DNA of 11,573 bases from NCBI GenBank assembly GCA_001898095.1, contig MKSH01000056.1:1-11573 (forward strand), in the 5' to 3' direction. The translations under genes and the position numbers were made by a program. Source of the DNA: Solirubrobacterales bacterium 70-9 (GTDB lineage: Bacteria; Actinomycetota; Thermoleophilia; Solirubrobacterales; 70-9). Shown one piece after another: positions 1 to 6,560 of this stretch; the stretch's first letter is position 1; the number at the start of each line of letters is the position of its first letter. Below the pieces are notes generated by a model. The model did no database searches and was not told where the DNA came from. It saw nothing but the letters and a program-made list of their open reading frames with translations.

Positions 1-611
1 GATTTGCCTTCCCAATTCTTCGGCATCACGCTGAAGATCCACTGGGAGAGGATGTTCGGCATTTCCGGCGTCGGCCGCGAAGTGGTCAGGACGACGGTGG
101 TCGGCGCCGTCGCCTCGACTTTTTCCCAACCTTCGACGGTCGCCGCGTGGGTTTCTGATTCCATGCTTTTTTCCAGCGACCACTGCACGTCCGCCGAGGT
201 CATCGGTTTGCCGTTGGAGAATTCGACGCCTTCTTTGAGCGCCATCGTCCACACGGTGTAGTTCTTGCTCGGTTTGATGCTTTCGAGCAGCCACGGGACG
301 ACTTCGCCTTCGTAGTCTTCTTTGGTGAGGGTCTCGAACATCTGCGACATGACGTTGACGTCTTCGAACGAGATGTTCGTCAGCGGATTGAGGCCGATGA
401 TTTCTTCGCCGAGCGAGACCGAGACGGTGCCGCCGGCCTGCGGTTCGGCGGACGATTCACTGACCGTCGTGCCATCGGCCGCTTCGCCGCCGGTCGCTCC
501 ACCACCGGCGCCCGAGGTGCCGCCACCGCCGCAGCCCGCGATCAGGACGGCAAGCGCTGCCAGGGCCGACAGAAATATCAGCCTTAACCTCCAAGGTCTA
601 CTCGACATCAT
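1..611 (-). CDS. ABC transporter substrate-binding lipoprotein SBP1 (5' part, cut by window edge)
   Basis: This is the N-terminal 203 residues of an extracytoplasmic solute-binding protein of the peptide/nickel/opine class (SBP_bac_5 type). It has no stop in the window and continues past the left edge. The N-terminus has basic residues (SSRPWRLR), a hydrophobic stretch and a lipobox LIAGC with the lipidated Cys near residue 27, followed by a flexible Gly/Ser/Ala linker, so it should be anchored outside the membrane. The mature part begins GGTVSVSLGEE and contains the PWLLES, TVWT and GKPMTSADV stretches typical of the family. It is about two thirds identical to the second binding protein at 4908-6473. 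Tandem ATG codons start at 611 and 608, and a strong GAGGAG Shine-Dalgarno lies 4 or 7 nt upstream, so the second ATG is equally possible. It lies 114 bp downstream of gcvPB on the same strand and probably belongs to the same transcription unit. Cognate permease and ATPase genes, if present, would lie beyond the left edge. GAA and AAA codons are unusually frequent compared with the neighbours. Confidence 0.9.
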   Translation of the reverse strand, partial: MMSSRPWRLRLIFLSALAALAVLIAGCGGGGTSGAGGGATGGEAADGTTVSESSAEPQAGGTVSVSLGEEIIGLNPLTNISFEDVNVMSQMFETLTKEDYEGEVVPWLLESIKPSKNYTVWTMALKEGVEFSNGKPMTSADVQWSLEKSMESETHAATVEGWEKVEATAPTTVVLTTSRPTPEMPNILSQWIFSVMPKNWEGK

Positions 612-615
612 CTCT

Positions 616-621
616 CTCCTC
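616..621 (-). promoter_or_regulatory. Shine-Dalgarno site of SBP1
   Basis: On the minus strand the run AAGAGGAGAGAG precedes the tandem ATG codons. The GAGGAG core is 4 nt from the ATG at 611 and 7 nt from the ATG at 608. It is one of the strongest ribosome sites in the window, which fits a binding protein made in excess over the enzyme genes before it. Confidence 0.7.
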
Positions 622-664
622 TTAAAATTGCGTACGGACTCGACGGTGCTTCCTGGTGGTCGAC

Positions 665-718
665 GCTGTCGCACCCTTCCCAAGGGGTGGTCATCCAGCA
701 TCCGGGGTGCTCGACAGC
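665..718 (-). other. Intercistronic inverted repeat with two competing hairpins
   Basis: In the 114-bp gap between gcvPB and SBP1, the minus-strand RNA carries GCTGTCGAGCACCC (718 to 705) and GGGTGCGACAGC (676 to 665). These can form a 12-bp stem with a 2-nt bulge and a loop of about 28 nt. The same 3' GGGTG (676 to 672) can instead pair with CACCC at 689-685 to form a small local hairpin, so the two structures exclude each other. No run of T follows, so it is not a standard intrinsic terminator. A processing or stabilising element that sets SBP1 level relative to gcvPAB is the more likely role. The pairing is seen directly; the function is inferred. Confidence 0.45.
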
Positions 719-725
719 TGCTTCC

Positions 726-2297
726 TCAGCCCACCCCCTCGCCCGCCGACGCCCCGTGCTTGCGTCGGTAGGCCCGCCAGGTCGTCGCCCAGTAGGAAGG
801 GTCTTCCGTGCGGGAATAGTCGGCGCGATGGAGCACCTGGTTATGAGGTGAGGTCTTCACCAGCTCCGGATCGGAGTAGGCCTCCTCGCAGATCTCCTCC
901 AGCGCGTCGAGCCAGTAGTCGATGTCCTCGACCGACCAGAGCTCACCCGCCTCGGGGGTGAGCGGTTCCGGCACCAGCCAGGGGTGGTGGCTGTTCATCG
1001 GCGGGTCGATGCCGTAGTCGGTGAGCCGGTTTTCGACGTCGCCGATCGTCACCCCGGTCTCTTCCGCCAGGGTTCCGAGGCTGTAGCGGTTCATCTCCAG
1101 CCGGGGCAGGTCGACGCCGGGGTTGCTCTTCGTCACCCCGCGCATCGACAGCAGGCGCTTCTCCATGTAGTTGCTGGCCAGGACCGAGATGTCGGAGGCT
1201 TCTTCGATCCCGTCCCCGCCCATCATCAGCGCCCAGTTGTAGGCCTTCATGATCACCGGGACGTTGCCCCAGAACTCGCGCACCTTGCCGATGCTGAGCG
1301 GGGACTCGCGATCGAGCGCGTAGCCGTCGCCCTCCCGCCGCACCAGCGGTCGCGGCAGATACGGGATCAGCTCCTCCGAGCAGCCGTAGGCGCCGACCGC
1401 GGGGCCTCCCCCGGCCTTCGGCGCGCCGAAGGTCTTGTGCAGCATGTACATGCAGGCGTCGAAGCCGAGCTCGCGGGCCCGGAGTTTGCCCATCACGCCG
1501 TTGAAGTTGGCGTGGTCGTAGAAGCAGAGGCCGCCGGCCTCGTGGACGATCTCGGTCCACTGCTTGATGTCCGGGTTGTAGATCCCCATGTCGTCAGGGT
1601 TGACCACCATCAGCGCGGCGGTGCGGTCGGAGACGACGCTGCGGAGCTGCTCGAGCGAGGGATAGCCGCCCTCGTCGAGCGACAGCGTCACGACCTTGAA
1701 GCCGGCCGCGGCGGCGGTGGCCGCGTTGCAGGGGTGGGTCTGGATCGTGACGATCACCTCGTCACGCTGGTCGAGCTCCCCGTGCGAGGCGTGGTAGGCG
1801 CGGGTGATGCAGCTGTTGACGTAGGAGGCCTCGGTCCCACCGCCGGCCTGGAAGACGAACTGGTCCATCCCCGACAGCTCGCGCAGGACGAGATCCATCT
1901 CGTAGATGATCTGAAGCACGCCCTGCAGGGTGTCCTCGTCCTGCGCCGGGTGCACTTCGGCGATCTCCGGGCGCGCCGCGAGGATCTCGCCGAGGCGCGG
2001 GTTGTACTTCATCGTGCAGGTGCCGAAGAGGTTCACGCCGAGCATCCCAAGGGTCTGCTGGGCGAGGTGGATGAAGTGCCGCTGCACTTCGAACTCGGTC
2101 AGCTCCGGCAGCGTCGGCGACCCGTTCCTCGCCATCGTCGCCGGGATCAGGTCGGCGAGGCCACCGGTCGCCGCCTCGATCTCGGTCTCGACCGGCGGCG
2201 GCACGAACGCGCGGCGACCCGGCGCGCCCATCTCCATGATCAGGGGCTCGTCCCAGATCGGCGCCTGGTAGCGACGGCTCGGCCCCGATCCACTCAT
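726..2297 (-). CDS. gcvPB: Glycine dehydrogenase (decarboxylating) subunit 2-like PLP enzyme, GcvPB family
   Basis: This 523-residue protein is the PLP-carrying subunit of a two-subunit P-protein. The classical enzyme decarboxylates glycine and passes the aminomethyl group to lipoylated GcvH. Family landmarks are CTMKYNPRLGE (94-104), HPAQDEDTLQG (116-126), DHANFNGVMG (261-270) and the PLP-lysine loop LHKTFGAPKAGGGP (286-299), with Lys288 as the Schiff-base lysine. Three surrounding motifs depart from the family consensus as I know it: QAGGGTEAS (150-158) replaces the usual QPAAGAHGE, THPCNAAT (187-194) replaces AHGTNPAS, and DHAN replaces DGAN. Substrate specificity may therefore be altered. 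The C-terminal tail (about 490-523) is also unlike the usual TPVRRLDE ending. The chosen ATG at 2297 overlaps the gcvPA stop as ATGA. The longer reading frame from 2432 would run back into gcvPA and adds only low-complexity shadow sequence. No gcvT, gcvH or lpd lies nearby. Family assignment is secure; the glycine-cleavage role is not. Confidence 0.9.
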   Translation of the reverse strand: MSGSGPSRRYQAPIWDEPLIMEMGAPGRRAFVPPPVETEIEAATGGLADLIPATMARNGSPTLPELTEFEVQRHFIHLAQQTLGMLGVNLFGTCTMKYNPRLGEILAARPEIAEVHPAQDEDTLQGVLQIIYEMDLVLRELSGMDQFVFQAGGGTEASYVNSCITRAYHASHGELDQRDEVIVTIQTHPCNAATAAAAGFKVVTLSLDEGGYPSLEQLRSVVSDRTAALMVVNPDDMGIYNPDIKQWTEIVHEAGGLCFYDHANFNGVMGKLRARELGFDACMYMLHKTFGAPKAGGGPAVGAYGCSEELIPYLPRPLVRREGDGYALDRESPLSIGKVREFWGNVPVIMKAYNWALMMGGDGIEEASDISVLASNYMEKRLLSMRGVTKSNPGVDLPRLEMNRYSLGTLAEETGVTIGDVENRLTDYGIDPPMNSHHPWLVPEPLTPEAGELWSVEDIDYWLDALEEICEEAYSDPELVKTSPHNQVLHRADYSRTEDPSYWATTWRAYRRKHGASAGEGVG

Positions 2298-3730
2298 CGG
2301 GTCACCTCCGCCAGCGCCTCGGCGAGTCGATCGATGTCCTCGACCGAGTGGATCTCGGTCACCGCGTAGAGGGCACTCTGGCCCAGGTCGGGGAAGGTCG
2401 ACGAGAGATCGCGCCCGCCGAAGATCCCCCACTCGCGGAGCGCCGCGTTGATCTCGGTCACGGGCTTCCCGGTGCCGCCGAAATCGACGACGAAGTCCTT
2501 GAAGAAGGCGCCGGCGGGACGGATCTCGACGCCCGCGATCGCGCCGAGCCGCTGCGCCGCGTAGCTGCCCCGCCGCACGATCGACTCACCGATCTCGGCG
2601 AAGCCCTGCGGACCGAGCAGCGCCATGTACACCGCGTTGGCGACCGTCCAGAGGCGCACCGAGTTGTTCCCATACCAGTCTTTGGCGCCTTCGCGGGTCA
2701 TCGCCGAGGTCTGCTGCACCAAGGTCGGCGCGAAGGCGAGCTCGCCCGGCTCGGTGGTCTCGGTGGTGGTGATCGCGATCGTCGGGTACTCGCGGGCGTA
2801 GCGATCTTCGTCGCGGCCGGCGATGAATCCACCGACCCCACCGCCGCAGTTCATGTGGACGCCGAGCGTCTGCAGGGTGCCGACGACGATGTCGGCGCCA
2901 TAGCGCGCGGGCGGCGCCAATACGCCCAGCGAGATCGGGTCGACGCCGACGATCGTCTCCGCCCCGGCGGCCCGCGCGGCGGCGGCGATCGACGCTCCGG
3001 CGGCCTCGATCGTGCCCAGGTAGCTCGGATTCTCGAAGTACACCGCCGCGGTCCGCATCGAGAGCTTTGCCTCCAGGTCGTCGAGGTCGAGCGCTCCCGT
3101 CTCGCGATCGAAGTCGACCAGGACGATCTCGATGTGGCTCGCCATCTCGGGCGGCTCGCAGTAGTTGCGGATCACCGCCAGCCGTTCGGGGTCGATCGAG
3201 GCCGGCAGCAAGACTTGATTGCGACCGGTCAGCCGCGCGGCCATGCGGATCGCGTGCCCGGCCGCGCAGCCGTAGCTGTAGACGGGCAGGCCGACGAAGT
3301 CGAGCTCAAGCAGCTCGCCGAGTTGGCTGGCGAACTCGAACCAGACGTGGAAGCGACCGTAGTCCGAGGACGGGGTGCCAAGGTGGGAGGTGACGAACTC
3401 GGTGCGGGAGACGATCTCGTCGCATACCGCCGGCACGTAGTGCTGCCAACAGCCGCCGCCGATGAAGCTGAGGTTCTCCTCGCAGGTCTCGTTCTTCGCC
3501 AGGGCGGCGAGCAGACGCCGGCGGACCGCCGCCTCGGATCGGGCACCGGCCGGGAGGTCGAGCTGGCCCGAGAGGCGGTGGTCCGCCGGAATCTGGACGA
3601 AGAGATCGTCGATGGTCGCGAACCCGGTGGCCTCGAGCATCCGCTCCTTCGCCTCTCGAGTCGAGTTGGCCATGTACGGATGCGCGCCCGTCGCGGTCGC
3701 GGTCCCAATCGTCTTGCTCATGACTTGCAT
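2294..3730 (-). CDS. gcvPA: Glycine dehydrogenase (decarboxylating) subunit 1-like, GcvPA family
   Basis: This 478-residue partner of GcvPB has the same PLP-enzyme fold but lacks the catalytic lysine, and the active site forms at the subunit interface. The N-terminal part matches the family well: HPYMANSTREAKERMLEATG (17-36), IDDLF, then LSFIGGGCWQHYVPAV (87-102) and SRTEFVTS (108-115). It then diverges. The usual TAYTPYQPEISQG is replaced by TSHLGTPSSDYGR (114-126), and the usual NASMYDGATA is replaced by LPVYSYGCAAG (148-158). The end returns to type with IFGGRDLSSTFPDLG and ALYAVTEIHSVEDIDRL. Start choice: the ATG at 3730 has an AGGGAGGT ribosome site 10 nt upstream, and an alternative ATG lies at 3721. 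The gene overlaps gcvPB by 4 nt, so the two are translationally coupled. Its 84-bp upstream gap holds one copy of the 50-bp repeated regulatory element, suggesting its own promoter in addition to any read-through from the phosphotriesterase gene. Substrate is uncertain for the same reason as GcvPB. Confidence 0.9.
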   Translation of the reverse strand: MQVMSKTIGTATATGAHPYMANSTREAKERMLEATGFATIDDLFVQIPADHRLSGQLDLPAGARSEAAVRRRLLAALAKNETCEENLSFIGGGCWQHYVPAVCDEIVSRTEFVTSHLGTPSSDYGRFHVWFEFASQLGELLELDFVGLPVYSYGCAAGHAIRMAARLTGRNQVLLPASIDPERLAVIRNYCEPPEMASHIEIVLVDFDRETGALDLDDLEAKLSMRTAAVYFENPSYLGTIEAAGASIAAAARAAGAETIVGVDPISLGVLAPPARYGADIVVGTLQTLGVHMNCGGGVGGFIAGRDEDRYAREYPTIAITTTETTEPGELAFAPTLVQQTSAMTREGAKDWYGNNSVRLWTVANAVYMALLGPQGFAEIGESIVRRGSYAAQRLGAIAGVEIRPAGAFFKDFVVDFGGTGKPVTEINAALREWGIFGGRDLSSTFPDLGQSALYAVTEIHSVEDIDRLAEALAEVTR

Positions 3731-3740
3731 CGTTCTCGAT

Positions 3741-3748
3741 ACCTCCCT
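3741..3748 (-). promoter_or_regulatory. Ribosome binding site of gcvPA
   Basis: AGGGAGGT on the minus strand ends 10 nt before the ATG at 3730. The spacing is slightly long, and it would be longer still for the alternative ATG at 3721, so it favours the upstream start. Confidence 0.6.
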
Positions 3749-3760
3749 GTTCGCATAAGA

Positions 3761-3810
3761 GGCAAAGCGGGGGTTTTGACGAGCCCGACGTTTACGGAAT
3801 GTAAAGTCAG
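3761..3810 (-). promoter_or_regulatory. Copy A of 50-bp repeated element; operator-like, upstream of gcvPA
   Basis: On the plus strand GGCAAAGCG (3761-3769) is followed 30 bp after its start by TTTACGGAATGTAAAGTCAG (3791-3810). The segment TTTACGGAATGTAAA (3791-3805) is a perfect dyad with 5-bp arms and a 5-bp centre. Copy B at 6561-6610 matches at 38 of 50 ungapped positions, with nearly all the conservation in the two end blocks. The element fills most of the short gap between the phosphotriesterase stop and gcvPA. A regulator-binding site controlling gcvPAB-SBP1 is the likely role. No convincing -35/-10 pair could be assigned. Confidence 0.6.
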
Positions 3811-3814
3811 ACCG

Positions 3815-4873
3815 TCAGGCGATCGCGAGGTAGCGAGCCGGGTTGTCGACCATCAGCTGCCGCGCCACCGCCGGCGTCAACCCGCGCCCTTCCAAGGTCG
3901 GGATGATCGTCTCGACGAGGTGGGCGTAGCCGTAGCCGCCGTACCGCCGGAGCTGCAATTTCGAGCAGACGTCGTGGGAGAGAAGCAGCTGGTCGGCGTA
4001 ACCGAGATCGAGCAGCTCGAGCAGCGCGTCCATCCTGGCGAGGTCGGTCGCCGTGTGGTTGTGGTCGGGGGTGTTGAAGAAGATCTCCAAGCCGAAGGTA
4101 TCGAAGGAGACCCATGCTCCGAGGTCGAGGATGCGGCGTTGGTAGGCGACGTCCATGTGCCCGTCCATGTGACAGAGGTTCAGGCGCCGCGGGTCGACGC
4201 CACGTTCGATCACGAAACGGGTGACGGCCGGGGCCATCCGACTCGCCTCGCCCGCGTAAGGGTGCACGCAGAGGGGCAGGCCGGTGATCGTCTGCGCCCG
4301 GCACGCCGCCGCGAGGACCTTCCACTCGTCGGGGTGAGCCGGCTGGCTGATGCCGATCTCACCGATGATCCCGCTGCGGATGCCGGTGTCGCCGATCCCG
4401 ATCCGCGCCTCGGCGACGAACTGCTCGGTGAGCTGGTCGACGGTCAGCTCGGCGACCTCGCCCGGATGGGTGCCTTGCACGTAGTACCCCGAGCAGGCGA
4501 CGAGGCGGAGCCCGGCAGCGGCGCAGACCTCGCGCAACACGCGCGGGCCGGGCGCCCGTAGGCCGATGGTGGAGACGTCCACGACCGTCCCTCCCCCGGC
4601 GCCCGCGAACCGGCCCAGTTCCACCGTCGCGAGCGCGGGATCGTCGATCAGCAGGGAGTCCTTGATCAGCAGCGGATCGTGCCGGGCGCGCCCGAGCAGT
4701 TCGATCCGCAGGGACTGGCCGGCTAGCTCCCGCTCGGTCTCGTCCCGGGGCTCCCTGGCGTGCGAGGTCAGGTCGACGAGGATGTGCTCATGGGTGAGCG
4801 TCGGCCCCAGGTCGGCCGGATCGACCGGCCCGTCGGCGGTCATCACCATGCCGACGTTCGCTTTGTCGCTCAT
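3815..4873 (-). CDS. Phosphotriesterase-family metal-dependent hydrolase (lactonase/amidohydrolase type)
   Basis: This 352-residue TIM-barrel hydrolase belongs to the phosphotriesterase branch of the amidohydrolase superfamily. Binuclear-metal ligands are visible in order: THEHI with His28 and His30; GEIGIS with Glu172 where classical phosphotriesterase has the carboxylated lysine; His204 in CVHPYAG; His235 in LCHMDGH; and Asp301 in LLSHDVCSK. Glutamate as the metal bridge is known from the phosphotriesterase-homology (Php-like) branch, so an organophosphate substrate is unlikely. A lactone, ester or cyclic amide is more plausible. There is no signal peptide, so it is cytoplasmic, and the length is normal for the family. 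It starts 34 bp after the SBP2 stop with only a weak ribosome site, so it is probably co-transcribed with SBP2. It uses GAG for Glu like the enzyme genes and unlike the binding proteins. The exact substrate is unknown. Confidence 0.88.
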   Translation of the reverse strand: MSDKANVGMVMTADGPVDPADLGPTLTHEHILVDLTSHAREPRDETERELAGQSLRIELLGRARHDPLLIKDSLLIDDPALATVELGRFAGAGGGTVVDVSTIGLRAPGPRVLREVCAAAGLRLVACSGYYVQGTHPGEVAELTVDQLTEQFVAEARIGIGDTGIRSGIIGEIGISQPAHPDEWKVLAAACRAQTITGLPLCVHPYAGEASRMAPAVTRFVIERGVDPRRLNLCHMDGHMDVAYQRRILDLGAWVSFDTFGLEIFFNTPDHNHTATDLARMDALLELLDLGYADQLLLSHDVCSKLQLRRYGGYGYAHLVETIIPTLEGRGLTPAVARQLMVDNPARYLAIA

Positions 4874-4907
4874 GGCCGGTCGGCTCGAGCTCGGCGGTCG
4901 GGCGGAC

Positions 4908-6473
4908 CTAGCCGGTGAACCCGGTTTCGCCGAGCCAGAGGATGCCGGTCCTGCCCACGAACGACCCCGTCACATCGCTCTGCCTGACCCAGACGTAGGG
5001 TGAGTAGGCGACCAGGATCAACGCCTGTTCTTCGTTGATGATCTGCTGCATCTGACCCCACATGGCGTTGCGTTTGGCGGTATCGGTCTCGCTCTGTGCT
5101 TCGCTCATGAGCTTTTCCGTCGCTTTCGTGTCGACGCCGGTGAAGAAGCCCCCAGTCGCGTTGTAGAAAGAGAACAATTCGGCGGGGTAGGGCGACAGAG
5201 CGGTGTTATAGATCGTGGTCGCGTCGAATTCCCGGTTTTCCAGGCCGCCCAGCAGGCTGCTCAGATCGGACTTCTTGATCGTCACCGTGAACCCGGCTTC
5301 TTCGAGGTTCGCCTGGGCGATCTGCGAAGCCTGGGTCCAGAACGGGTCTTCCGACATCGATGAGATCGTGAAGGTCGGCTTGACCCCTTCCTTGACCGCT
5401 TCGGCGAGAAGTTCCTTTGCCTTTTCGGGGTTGTGTTCGGCCGCTTCCAGGCTCTTGTCGTAGCCGGGGATCCAGGGCAGCAGGTAGGCGTTCATCGGTT
5501 CGCCGTGGCCGTGGAGCGCCAGTTCGACCATCGATTCGCGGTCGAGCGCGATGTTCACGGCTTCACGTGCCTTCTTGTTTTCGAAGAGTGGGTTTTCGGT
5601 GTTCAGGATCATCAGCCAACCGTCACCGAGGTAGGGAGCTTCGACCGCCAGTTCGGGGCTCTGTTCGAGCGATTCAAGTTCCGGGAAGGGCGGGTCGTAG
5701 GCCATGTCGAGCTGGCCGCCGCGGATCTGGGCGGTACGGCTCTCCGGGTTCTGGACCGTGCGGTAGACGACTTCGTCGAGATAGGGCCGCTGCGGCACCC
5801 AGTAGTTGGGGTTTTTCTTCAAGGTCAGTGATTCGCCCTTTTTGCGGCTGGCGAACTCGAACGGACCGGTGCCGATCGGGTGTTCGTCGAACTGCTTTTC
5901 CGACTCCCCACCCCAGTTCGCCGGCAGCACGCTGAAGCTCCAGGCGCAGAGGATCTCCCGCATTTCGGGGCTCGGCTGTTCGGTCGTGATGACGATGGTG
6001 CTGGGCGACGGCGCCTCCACCTTTTCCCAGCCCGCGACGACGCCGGCCACCGTTTCCACTTCGCGGCCGCGTTCGAGTGACCACTTGACGTCGGCGGACG
6101 TCATCGGCTTACCGGTGGAGAAGTCGACGCCTTTCTTCAACTGCAGCGTCCACACGGTGTCGTTCTTGCTCGGCTTGTAGCTTTCGAGCAGCCAGGGGAC
6201 GACCTTGCCTTCGTAGTTTTCTTTGAACAGCGTCTCGAACATCTGGGAGACGACGTTGACATCTTCGGCCGAGTAGGCCTGGAGAGGATTCACCGAGAGG
6301 ACTTCTTCGCCCAGCGAGACCGTGAGGGTGCCGCCCTGCTGCGGTTCCGCCGTCATATCGCCGCCCGACGTGCCACCGCCACCACCTGAAGTGCCGCCGC
6401 CGCAGCCCGCGACGAGGAAGGCGATCGACACCGACACCAACAGCGACGCAACCTTCGCGTTCAACGCTTTCAT
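4908..6473 (-). CDS. ABC transporter substrate-binding lipoprotein SBP2 (peptide/nickel/opine type)
   Basis: This complete 521-residue extracytoplasmic binding protein of the SBP_bac_5 type feeds an ABC importer. The signal peptide has a short basic start (MKALNAK), a hydrophobic core and lipobox LVAGC with Cys24, followed by a Gly/Ser/Thr-rich linker to about residue 42. The mature protein begins GGTLTVSLGEE and carries family stretches such as GKPMTSADVKWSLE, PIGTGPFEF, LKKNPNYW and VNIALDRE. A clear GAGGAG ribosome site lies 5 nt before the ATG. It is the first gene after the pucR divergent promoter region and is followed after 34 bp by the phosphotriesterase gene. No permease or ATPase genes are adjacent, which is unusual for this transporter class; they may follow SBP1 beyond the left edge. 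It is paralogous to SBP1. It strongly prefers GAA for glutamate (about 7 of the first 8 Glu codons), in contrast to the GAG preference of neighbouring enzymes. The ligand cannot be read from sequence: this family binds peptides, opines, metals and sugars. Confidence 0.93.
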   Translation of the reverse strand: MKALNAKVASLLVSVSIAFLVAGCGGGTSGGGGGTSGGDMTAEPQQGGTLTVSLGEEVLSVNPLQAYSAEDVNVVSQMFETLFKENYEGKVVPWLLESYKPSKNDTVWTLQLKKGVDFSTGKPMTSADVKWSLERGREVETVAGVVAGWEKVEAPSPSTIVITTEQPSPEMREILCAWSFSVLPANWGGESEKQFDEHPIGTGPFEFASRKKGESLTLKKNPNYWVPQRPYLDEVVYRTVQNPESRTAQIRGGQLDMAYDPPFPELESLEQSPELAVEAPYLGDGWLMILNTENPLFENKKAREAVNIALDRESMVELALHGHGEPMNAYLLPWIPGYDKSLEAAEHNPEKAKELLAEAVKEGVKPTFTISSMSEDPFWTQASQIAQANLEEAGFTVTIKKSDLSSLLGGLENREFDATTIYNTALSPYPAELFSFYNATGGFFTGVDTKATEKLMSEAQSETDTAKRNAMWGQMQQIINEEQALILVAYSPYVWVRQSDVTGSFVGRTGILWLGETGFTG

Positions 6474-6478
6474 CGACT

Positions 6479-6484
6479 CTCCTC
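6479..6484 (-). promoter_or_regulatory. Shine-Dalgarno site of SBP2
   Basis: GAGGAG on the minus strand lies 5 nt before the ATG at 6473 and fixes the SBP2 start. It overlaps the TGA that closes a possible 12-codon upstream reading frame (6521 to 6483). Confidence 0.75.
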
Positions 6485-6560
6485 ACGATCCGGACCGACC
6501 CAGGACGGCGGCCTCGCTCATCGCGGTGATCGTTGCCGATGGGACGGGGCCTACGTGAGT

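Noticed and set aside
665..718. Intrinsic terminator between gcvPB and SBP1
   Set aside because: The stem is good but no T-run follows in the transcript direction, so termination is not supported. It is kept as an RNA structure only.
984..2369. 461-codon plus-strand open frame opposite gcvPB
   Set aside because: It mirrors gcvPB codon structure with no family motif and no credible ribosome site. It is a shadow frame.
2298..2432. Upstream ATG for gcvPB giving a 568-residue protein
   Set aside because: The extra 45 residues are read inside gcvPA and match nothing in the family. The ATG at 2297 gives the ATGA overlap and the normal length.
3755..3805. Sigma-54 or classical -35/-10 promoter inside the repeated element
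   Set aside because: The conserved CGCTTTGCC on the minus strand recalls a -12 box, but no GG at the -24 position exists and high-GC Gram-positives normally lack sigma-54. TTTACA as a -35 has no conserved -10 at 16-19 bp in both copies.
3731..3814. Glycine riboswitch upstream of gcvPA
   Set aside because: The 84-bp gap is too short for the usual aptamer arrangement, and it is mostly filled by the repeated operator-like element. No aptamer-like stem set is visible.
2348..4561. Very long plus-strand open frame (737 codons) opposite gcvPA and the phosphotriesterase gene
   Set aside because: It is antisense to two clear protein families, its translation is rich in Arg/Gly/Asp/Val without any recognisable domain, and long shadow frames are expected in GC-rich DNA.
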